From: Curtobacterium flaccumfaciens
Lineage (GTDB): Bacteria; Actinomycetota; Actinomycetes; Actinomycetales; Microbacteriaceae
Direction: 5' to 3'
DNA: 64,000 nt
NCBI RefSeq assembly: GCF_013359815.1
Contig: NZ_JABMCF010000039.1
Coordinates: forward strand, 248,001 to 312,000
Position 1 is the stretch's first letter, and each line of letters begins with the position of its first letter. Positions 58,295 through 64,000 of this stretch are shown one piece after another. The position numbers were made by a program, and so were the translations under genes. The notes under the pieces are model-generated. The model saw nothing but the letters and a program-made list of their open reading frames with translations. It ran no database searches and was not told where the DNA came from.

Positions 58295-58765
58295 ATGGCG
58301 GCAGCACCACGACGTCCGGGACCGATCGACGACACCTCGAAACGGATCATCGAACAACTCCAGGCGGACGGGCGTCGCCCGTACGGCGAGATCGGCAAGG
58401 CCGTCGGTCTCAGTGAAGCGGCGGTCCGGCAGCGCGTGCAGAAGCTGACCGAGACCGGCGTCATGCAGATCGTCGCGGTCACCGACCCGATGCAACTGGG
58501 CTTCCACCGCCAGGCGATGATCGGCATCCGGGTCAGCGGCGACACCCGAACCGTCGCCGATGCCCTGGAACAGCTGCCGGCGGTCGACTACCTCGTGATG
58601 ACCGCCGGCAGCTTCGACCTGATGGTCGAGGTCGTGTGCGAGGACGACGACGACCTGATCGAACTGCTCAACGGCACCATCCGGGCCATCCCGGGCGTCG
58701 CCGGCACCGAGACCTTCGTCTACCTGCAACTCCGCAAACAGCTCTACGACTGGGGAACGCGATGA
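58295..58765 (+). CDS. Lrp/AsnC family transcriptional regulator
   Basis: A 156-aa regulator. The N-terminal helix-turn-helix is DDTSKRIIEQLQADGRRPYG then EIGKAVGLSEAAVRQRVQKL. The C-terminal RAM domain runs from IVAVTDPMQLGF to GTETFVYLQLRKQLY, with VDYLVMTAGSFDLMVEVVCE forming the effector-binding sheet. ATG 58283 is an in-frame alternative; neither has a clear ribosome site. The aminotransferase ATG overlaps its stop, so regulator and enzyme are coupled. It likely senses a polyamine or amino acid and controls both directions. Confidence 0.9.
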   Translation: MAAAPRRPGPIDDTSKRIIEQLQADGRRPYGEIGKAVGLSEAAVRQRVQKLTETGVMQIVAVTDPMQLGFHRQAMIGIRVSGDTRTVADALEQLPAVDYLVMTAGSFDLMVEVVCEDDDDLIELLNGTIRAIPGVAGTETFVYLQLRKQLYDWGTR

Positions 58766-60219
58766 CCATCTCCGAACAGGCCACAGGCCGGACCTCGACG
58801 GGCCCGGCCGCCCGCCTCCACTCCTACGACCCGTTCGCACCGGTCGACGACGCCGACCTGCAGCGGAAGTCCCGGGACCACCTGTGGATGCACTTCGCCC
58901 GGCACGGTGCGAACCAGGCCGGCGCCGACGTGCCGATCATGGTGCGCGGCGAGGGCCACCACGTCTACGACAGCCACGGCAAGGAGTACATCGACGGGCT
59001 GTCCGGCCTGTTCGTCGTCGCTGCCGGGCACGGGCGGAAGCGCCTGGCCGAGATGGCCGCGAAGCAGGCGGAGACGCTGAGCTTCTTCCCGATCTGGTCG
59101 TACGCGCACCCCGCGGCGATCGAGCTCGCCGACCGGCTGGCCGAGCACGCCCCCGGTGACCTCAACAAGGTCTTCTACTCCACGGGCGGCGGCGAGGCGG
59201 TGGAGACCGCCTTCAAGCTCGCGAAGTACTACTGGAAGCTCCAGGGCAAGCCGATGAAGCACAAGGTGATCTCCCGCGCGGTCGCCTACCACGGCACCCC
59301 GCAGGGCGCCCTGGCGATCACCGGTATCCCGGCGATGAAGGAGATGTTCGAGCCCCTGACCCCCGGCGGCTTCCGGGTGCCGAACACGAACTCGTACCGC
59401 GCCGAGGAGATGGGCTTCCCCGGCGGCACCGAGGAGCAGTTCGGCTTCTGGGCGGCGGAGCGGATCCGCGAGATGATCGAGTTCGAGGGCCCCGACACCG
59501 TCGCCGCGGTGTTCCTCGAGCCGGTGCAGAACTCCGGCGGCTGCTTCACCCCGCCGCCCGGGTACTTCCAGCGGGTGCGCGAGATCTGCGACGAGTACGA
59601 CGTGCTGCTGGTCTCGGACGAGGTCATCTGCGCCTTCGGCCGGATCGGCACGATGTTCGCCTGCGACACCTACGGCTTCGTGCCGGACATGATCACGTGC
59701 GCCAAGGCGATGACCTCCGGGTACTCCCCGATCGGCGCGACGATCATCAGCGACCGGCTGTTCGAGCCGTTCTCCAAGGGGGACACGACCTTCTACCACG
59801 GCTACACGTTCGGCGGGCACCCGGTGTCGGCCGCCGTCGCGATGGAGAACCTCGACATCTTCGAGGAAGAGGGGCTGCTCGCCAACGTGCAGCAGAACGC
59901 CCCGCTCTTCCGCGCCGAGCTCGACACCCTGCTCGACCTGCCGATCGTCGGGGACGTCCGCGGTGACGGTTACTTCTACGGCATCGAGCTCGTCAAGGAC
60001 AAGGCCACCAAGACGACCTTCGACGACGACGAGTCCGAACGGCTGCTGCGCGGGTTCCTGTCGAAGGCACTCTTCGACGCGGGGCTGTACTGCCGCGCCG
60101 ACGACCGCGGTGACCCCGTCGTGCAGCTCGCACCTCCGCTGACGATCGGGCAGCCGGAGTTCCGCGAGATGACGTCGATCCTGCGGAGCGTCCTGTCCGA
60201 GGCCTGGACGAAGATCTGA
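58762..60219 (+). CDS. Class III aminotransferase, putrescine/omega-amino acid type
   Basis: A 485-aa PLP-dependent aminotransferase. FYSTGGGEAVETAFKLAKYY binds cofactor phosphate, VLLVSDEVICAFGRIGTMFA has the Asp that pairs with the pyridine nitrogen, and ITCAKAMTSGYSPIGATIIS holds the Schiff-base Lys near residue 316. The length and the N-terminal DHLWMHFARHG match omega-amine:pyruvate enzymes used for putrescine, cadaverine or beta-alanine. The start ATG overlaps the lrp stop. It would convert putrescine to 4-aminobutanal, the substrate of the divergent aldehyde dehydrogenase. Confidence 0.9.
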   Translation: MTISEQATGRTSTGPAARLHSYDPFAPVDDADLQRKSRDHLWMHFARHGANQAGADVPIMVRGEGHHVYDSHGKEYIDGLSGLFVVAAGHGRKRLAEMAAKQAETLSFFPIWSYAHPAAIELADRLAEHAPGDLNKVFYSTGGGEAVETAFKLAKYYWKLQGKPMKHKVISRAVAYHGTPQGALAITGIPAMKEMFEPLTPGGFRVPNTNSYRAEEMGFPGGTEEQFGFWAAERIREMIEFEGPDTVAAVFLEPVQNSGGCFTPPPGYFQRVREICDEYDVLLVSDEVICAFGRIGTMFACDTYGFVPDMITCAKAMTSGYSPIGATIISDRLFEPFSKGDTTFYHGYTFGGHPVSAAVAMENLDIFEEEGLLANVQQNAPLFRAELDTLLDLPIVGDVRGDGYFYGIELVKDKATKTTFDDDESERLLRGFLSKALFDAGLYCRADDRGDPVVQLAPPLTIGQPEFREMTSILRSVLSEAWTKI

Positions 60220-60221
60220 CC

Positions 60222-61586
60222 GTGAGCGGCTACCGGGGCGTCTCGTTCTGGCTCGACCAGCTCGCGTCCACCGGACGCGACGACCTGACGCCACGGCCGC
60301 CGCTCGAGGGCGACACGACGGCCGACGTCGCGATCGTGGGCGGTGGACTGACGGGTCTCTGGACCGCGTGGTACCTGCACCAGGCCGACCCGGGCCTCCA
60401 GATCGTCGTCCTGGAACGCGAGATCGCCGGTTTCGGCGCGTCCGGTCGGAACGGCGGCTGGTGCTCGGCGCTGTTCCCGCGGTCCGCCTCGGCGATCGCC
60501 GAGGAGCACGGGCGCGACGCCGCGCTGGCGCTCCGCGCAGCGATGCGCGACACCGTCGACGAGGTCGGCCGCGCAGCGTCCGAAGCCGAGGTTGACTGCG
60601 ACTACGTGAAGGGCGGGACCGTCCTCTACGCACGCTCCGCCGTGCAGGAACGCGCCGCCCACGACGAGGTCGCGTCCTCCGCGACATGGGGCGACGACAT
60701 GGAGTGGCGGGCCGCTCGACCAGGTGACGCCGCCGGATCGGCGGGGGTCGCCTGGACCCCGGACTGCGCGCGCGTGCAGCCCGCCGCGTTGGTGCGTGGC
60801 CTCGCGGCCGCCCTGGAGGCCCGTGGCGTCCGGATCGCGGAGCACACGCCCGTCTCGTCATGGGATCGCGGGCGTGTGGTCACGTCGCGCGGCACCGTGA
60901 CGGCGGGCGCCGTGGTGATCGCGGTCGAGGGGTACGGCGCCCAGCTGGAGCAGACGAAGCGGCGGATCCTGCCGCTGTACTCGCTCATGATCGCGACCGC
61001 CCCGCTGCCGGCGTCCGCGTGGGCGCGCATCGGACTCGAGCACGGGCAGACGTTCTCCGACTACCGGCACCTGCTCGTGTACGGGCAGCGCACGGCCGAC
61101 GACCGGCTGGCGTTCGGCGGCCGCGGAGCCCGCTACCACTGGGGATCCTCGATCACACCCGGGTACGACCGGGTGCCGCGGGTCTTCGAGCACCTGCGGA
61201 AGGCCCTGGTCGACCTGTTCCCGGTCGTCGCGGACGCCCCGGTCACCCACACGTGGGGCGGCCCGCTCGGGGTGCCGCGCGACTGGTGCGCCTCGGTGAC
61301 CTGGGACGGACACGTCGGCAGCGCCGGCGGGTACGTCGGGGACGGTCTGTCGACGACGAACCTGGCCGGACGGACCCTCGCCGACCTCGTGCGCGGGGAG
61401 TCGACGGCACTGACCGCGCTGCCGTGGGTGAACCACCGATCGCCCGACTGGGAGCCCGAGCCACTGCGGTTCCTCGGCGCGAACGCGGGACTCGTCGCGA
61501 CCGACCTGGCCGACCGCGAAGAAGCGCTGACCGGGCGGCCGAGTCTGGCCGCTCGGCTCATGGCGCCACTTACCGGAGGGCACTGA
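60222..61586 (+). CDS. FAD-dependent amine oxidoreductase (DAO family, PuuB-like)
   Basis: A 454-aa flavoenzyme. The dinucleotide motif is VAIVGGGLTGLWTAWYL near residue 32 and LEREIAGFGASGRNGGW follows, as in gamma-glutamylputrescine oxidases and related DAO-fold enzymes. The C-terminal GYVGDGLSTTNLAGRTLADL closes the FAD site. It should oxidise a primary or secondary amine to an imine or aldehyde with oxygen. No gamma-glutamylputrescine synthetase is in the window, so the true substrate may be a free or acylated polyamine. The GTG start is two bases after the aminotransferase stop. Confidence 0.87.
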   Translation: MSGYRGVSFWLDQLASTGRDDLTPRPPLEGDTTADVAIVGGGLTGLWTAWYLHQADPGLQIVVLEREIAGFGASGRNGGWCSALFPRSASAIAEEHGRDAALALRAAMRDTVDEVGRAASEAEVDCDYVKGGTVLYARSAVQERAAHDEVASSATWGDDMEWRAARPGDAAGSAGVAWTPDCARVQPAALVRGLAAALEARGVRIAEHTPVSSWDRGRVVTSRGTVTAGAVVIAVEGYGAQLEQTKRRILPLYSLMIATAPLPASAWARIGLEHGQTFSDYRHLLVYGQRTADDRLAFGGRGARYHWGSSITPGYDRVPRVFEHLRKALVDLFPVVADAPVTHTWGGPLGVPRDWCASVTWDGHVGSAGGYVGDGLSTTNLAGRTLADLVRGESTALTALPWVNHRSPDWEPEPLRFLGANAGLVATDLADREEALTGRPSLAARLMAPLTGGH

Positions 61587-62953
61587 TGGCTGCCGGTCTC
61601 GACGCCGACGTCGTGGTCGTCGGGGCGGGGGTCGCCGGGCTCGCCGCCGCCCGGGCGCTCGCGCTCGGCGGGCAGCGGGTCGTCGTGCTCGAGGCCCGCG
61701 ACCGGATCGGCGGGCGCACCTGGACCGACGCGTCACTCGGGGTTCCGGTCGACCTCGGCGCCTCGTGGATCCACGGGGTCGACGGCAACCCGCTCTGGGC
61801 CCTGGCGTCGGCGTTCGGCATCGACACCGTGGAGTTCACGGTCGGCAGCTTCCAGTTCGACGGCCGGCCGATCGCCTGGCACGACCCGTCCGGCGCCGCT
61901 CTCTCCGCCGAGGACACGTCGGCGTTCGTCGCGGACCTGCACACCGTCGACGCGGCGCTCGATGCCGTCGTCGCGCATGCTCCCCCGCCCTCGACCTACG
62001 CGGCCGCCGTCGACACCGTGCTCCGCTCGCTGCGGTGGGAGGGCGACCGAGCGGCGCGCGTCCGCGAGTACACGGCCCACCGCTCCGAGGACCTCTGCGG
62101 TGCCCCCGTGACCGTCCTCGACGCGCACGGTCTCGACGAGGAGCACGTCCCCGGTGACGAGGTGGTGTTCCCCGGTGGCTACGCCCAGTACGCCCGCGCG
62201 CTGGCCGAGGGTCTCGACGTCCGGCTGTCGTCGGTCGTGCGGTCGGTGACCCAGGCCGGTGACTCGGTGACCGTGGGGCTCGCCGACGGCACCACCGTCG
62301 TCGCGCCGCAGGTCGTCGTCACCGTGCCGCTCGGGGTGCTGCAGTCCGGCGACGTGGTCTTCGACCCGCCCCTGTCCGCGTCGGTGACCGGAGCGCTCGA
62401 CCGGCTCGGGATGGGCACCTACGACAAGGTGTTCCTGCGGTTCCCCACACGGTTCTGGGGCGACTCGTGGGTGGTCCGGCAGCAGGGGTCCGCCGGTGTC
62501 GACTGGCACTCCTGGTACGACATGTCCCGGGTGACCGGTGCGCCGGTGCTCGCCGCCCTGGTCGGTGGCGCCGGAGCCCGTCGGCTCGAGACCCTGCCGG
62601 ACGCCATGGTCGTCGACGAGGGGGTGGCGGCGCTGCGGAAGATGTTCGGCCCGTCCGTCCCCCAGCCCGAGGCGTTCCGGATCACCCGGTGGGCCGAGGA
62701 CCCGTTCTCACGGGGCTCGTACTCGTACCTGCACGTCGGGGCGTCACCCGACGACCACGACCTGCTCGGCACCCCGTCCGGCCGGGTGCAGCTCGCCGGC
62801 GAGGCCACCTGGAGCGACGACCCGGCGACCGTGCACGGTGCGCTGCTGTCCGGGCTGCGGGCGGCCGGGCGGTTGCTCGGCACCGAGGTCGAGCCGCTCT
62901 CGCTCGCCGACCCGCTGTCCCCGGTGTCGGCCCGTGCGACACTCGCTCCGTGA
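61586..62953 (+). CDS. Flavin monoamine/polyamine oxidase
   Basis: A 455-aa flavin amine oxidase. The N-terminal Rossmann motif is VVVVGAGVAGLAAARAL followed by LEARDRIGGRTWTDASLG, the MAO/PAO signature. VVVTVPLGVLQSGDVVFDP and the C-terminal VQLAGEATWSDDPATVHGAL are also characteristic; the latter contacts FAD. It resembles plant-type polyamine oxidases and LSD1-like enzymes more than short putrescine oxidases. It probably oxidises spermidine or spermine. GGAGGG precedes the ATG, which overlaps the previous stop by one base (TGATG). Confidence 0.9.
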   Translation: MAAGLDADVVVVGAGVAGLAAARALALGGQRVVVLEARDRIGGRTWTDASLGVPVDLGASWIHGVDGNPLWALASAFGIDTVEFTVGSFQFDGRPIAWHDPSGAALSAEDTSAFVADLHTVDAALDAVVAHAPPPSTYAAAVDTVLRSLRWEGDRAARVREYTAHRSEDLCGAPVTVLDAHGLDEEHVPGDEVVFPGGYAQYARALAEGLDVRLSSVVRSVTQAGDSVTVGLADGTTVVAPQVVVTVPLGVLQSGDVVFDPPLSASVTGALDRLGMGTYDKVFLRFPTRFWGDSWVVRQQGSAGVDWHSWYDMSRVTGAPVLAALVGGAGARRLETLPDAMVVDEGVAALRKMFGPSVPQPEAFRITRWAEDPFSRGSYSYLHVGASPDDHDLLGTPSGRVQLAGEATWSDDPATVHGALLSGLRAAGRLLGTEVEPLSLADPLSPVSARATLAP

Positions 62954-63603
62954 CCCCGACGAGGACCCGACCGCGACACGAACACCGGGCACCGGTCGCC
63001 GTCGCGGTCCTGGTGAACCTGGCGTTGAGCCTGTTCCTGCCCGACGAGGTGCTGTTCTTCCCGTCGTGGGTGGTGCCGGTCCTGGGCGTCCTGCTGCTCA
63101 CGCCGCTCGTCGTCTTCAACCCGCGGCGTCTGACGCGCGAGACCACGTGGTCACGGTGGCTGTCGTTCGCCCTGGCGGCCCTGCTCACCGTCGCCAGTCA
63201 GCTCACCGTCATCCGGACCATCACCGAGCTGCTCGGCGGCCACGCGGACGGTGCGGCGGTGCTGCTCACCGCACTGCAGGTCTGGGTGAGCACGATCATC
63301 GTGTTCGGGCTCGTCTACTGGGAGCTCGACCGCGGGGGTCCGGTGGCACGGCGACGCCCCGAACTGTGGGCGACGGCCGAAGCGGACTTCCAGTTCCCCC
63401 AGGAGACCGACCCGAAGACCGCGGACTGGCGGCCGGTCTACCTCGACTACCTCTACGTGGCGATGACGAACATGATGGCGTTCAGCCCGACGGACACGAT
63501 GCCGATGACCGTCCGGGCGAAGATGATCATGGCGTACCAGGCGCTCAGCGGGTTCATCCTGCTGGCGCTGGTCATCTCGCGCGCGGTCAACATCATCAGC
63601 TGA
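62950..63603 (+). CDS. DUF1345-like membrane protein
   Basis: A 217-aa membrane protein with five to six helices: VAVLVNLALSLFLPDEVLFF, WVVPVLGVLLLTPLVVF, LSFALAALLTVASQLTVI, ALQVWVSTIIVFGLVYWEL and a last one in ALSGFILLALVISRAVNII. Between helices 4 and 5 lies a conserved DYLYVAMTNMMAFSPTDTMP segment, typical of DUF1345-like proteins. Function unknown. The GTG start overlaps the polyamine oxidase stop, so it may be co-transcribed with the polyamine genes. A 13-bp hairpin lies just after its stop. Confidence 0.8.
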   Translation: MTPTRTRPRHEHRAPVAVAVLVNLALSLFLPDEVLFFPSWVVPVLGVLLLTPLVVFNPRRLTRETTWSRWLSFALAALLTVASQLTVIRTITELLGGHADGAAVLLTALQVWVSTIIVFGLVYWELDRGGPVARRRPELWATAEADFQFPQETDPKTADWRPVYLDYLYVAMTNMMAFSPTDTMPMTVRAKMIMAYQALSGFILLALVISRAVNIIS

Positions 63604-63613
63604 CCCACCCGAC

Positions 63614-63644
63614 GGGCACCCCGCGCGAGATGCGCGGGGTGCCC
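63614..63644. terminator. Bidirectional hairpin terminator
   Basis: GGGCACCCCGCGC (63614-63626) pairs perfectly with GCGCGGGGTGCCC (63632-63644) around GAGAT. It lies between the convergent 217-aa membrane protein and 36-aa genes. Confidence 0.75.
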
Positions 63645-63650
63645 TGGGGC

Positions 63651-63761
63651 TCAGCCCTTGCGCCACAGCTCGACCAGGAACCGGGCCACGGTCACGAGCA
63701 AGCTCGCGATCCCCAGCCACGGCACCGGACGGCCGCGACACGGTTCGGTGTCGTTCGACAT
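63651..63761 (-). CDS. 36-aa single-pass membrane peptide
   Basis: A 36-aa frame beginning MSNDTEPCRGRPVPWLGIAS with one helix of about 17 residues (WLGIASLLVTVARFLVEL) and a basic end WRKG. GAAGGTGG lies at good distance before the ATG. It is convergent with the 217-aa membrane protein and ends seven bases from the shared terminator. Composition and ribosome site favour a real gene; no family is recognised. Confidence 0.55.
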   Translation of the reverse strand: MSNDTEPCRGRPVPWLGIASLLVTVARFLVELWRKG

Positions 63762-63836
63762 CGGACCACCTTCGTGTCAGCGCCGGCGGACACGAGAAGT
63801 GCAGGCCGAGGGATGCAACTCGCTCGACGAGCGCGT

Positions 63837-63942
63837 TACACTGGCTCCGAGTTTCAGGCTCGGGACCCAGTTCGTCCCTCGTTCTCCATTCGGAGGACAA
63901 ATCGAAGCCCACCACTGTTGCTGCAGTGGTGGGCTTCTTCTC
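63837..63942 (+). ncRNA. Candidate small RNA with nested stems and strong terminator
   Basis: A -10-like TACACT (63837-63842) with a weak TGCAAC -35 box 17 bases upstream would start a transcript of about 90 bases. Its body can fold through CTCCGA pairing with TCGGAG and an inner GGGAC with GTCCC. It ends in a perfect 14-bp hairpin (63904-63917 with 63924-63937) followed by TTCTCT, a canonical intrinsic terminator. No open frame with a ribosome site is present in this direction. No known RNA family is recognised. Confidence 0.45.
63904..63937 (+). terminator. Strong intrinsic terminator
   Basis: GAAGCCCACCACTG pairs perfectly with CAGTGGTGGGCTTC around TTGCTG, followed by a pyrimidine-rich tail on the plus strand. 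Confidence 0.8.
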
Positions 63943-64000
63943 TGCCCGGGTCCGCGTCCCGGCGACGACACGGAGCCCGAGAGCAGCATACTGATATTCG

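Noticed and set aside
63770-63990. tmRNA or tRNA gene at the right edge
   Set aside because: No tRNA-like acceptor/T-arm pattern and no Ala-Ala-stop tag reading frame; only the terminator and small stems are supported.

Overview
The window is very GC-rich and densely coded on both strands, with many GTG/TTG starts and 1-4 base start/stop overlaps. It carries a nucS mismatch-repair endonuclease, hsp20 under CIRCE and HAIR operators, and genes that appear to lack a leader. Together these point to an actinobacterium, most likely Microbacteriaceae (Curtobacterium-like); that placement is inference. No rRNA, tRNA, CRISPR array, transposase or replication origin was recognised.

Layout. 1-7211 (minus): a hydantoin/cyclic-amide utilisation operon with an NCS1 permease, a HyuA-type ATP-dependent hydrolase, three tandem DUF917 paralogs and a PucR-like regulator cut by the left edge. 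7387-17361: nucS, a HAD phosphatase coupled to a CynX-type MFS exporter, an ArnT-like membrane glycosyltransferase, an NmrA-like reductase, a P-loop kinase, a VOC protein, a NUDIX hydrolase, a TetR regulator and a type-B carboxylesterase. 17475-23718: a divergent sugar locus (MFS transporter versus TIM-barrel isomerase and Gfo/Idh/MocA dehydrogenase) around AAAAC...GTTTT palindromes, then glgX and a TetR regulator. 23854-26823: two MarR regulators, an alpha/beta hydrolase, and hsp20 with both CIRCE and HAIR.

26834-28845 is an AT-richer island of about 1.9 kb bounded by two identical 58-bp copies of a terminator. It holds two overlapping genes of unknown function, a 328-aa soluble protein and a four-helix membrane protein, and is the best candidate for an undescribed system. 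After it come a manganese catalase, a two-component pair and a TetR/NmrA divergon. 33625-41187 is a catabolic operon under a GntR regulator: TIM-barrel protein, 3-hydroxyacyl-CoA-dehydrogenase-like enzyme, SDR, MFS transporter, fused DhaK-DhaL kinase and a non-canonical triose-phosphate isomerase. Its logic fits conversion of a C5 sugar acid to a C4 ketose, then to a phosphorylated tetrose. 41429-42483 is a scar-like stretch with a possible orphan immunity gene.

42591-51961 holds housekeeping and accessory enzymes and a three-gene operon: a GCS2/ATP-grasp fusion, an N-acetylglutaminylglutamine-type amidotransferase and an S9 peptidase. An unusual intergenic repeat field separates it from 52444-62953, a polyamine uptake and catabolism locus: potADBC and an aldehyde dehydrogenase on one strand, and an Lrp regulator, class-III aminotransferase and two flavin oxidases on the other. 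The right edge has a membrane protein, a 36-aa membrane peptide and a candidate structured small RNA ending in a strong terminator.
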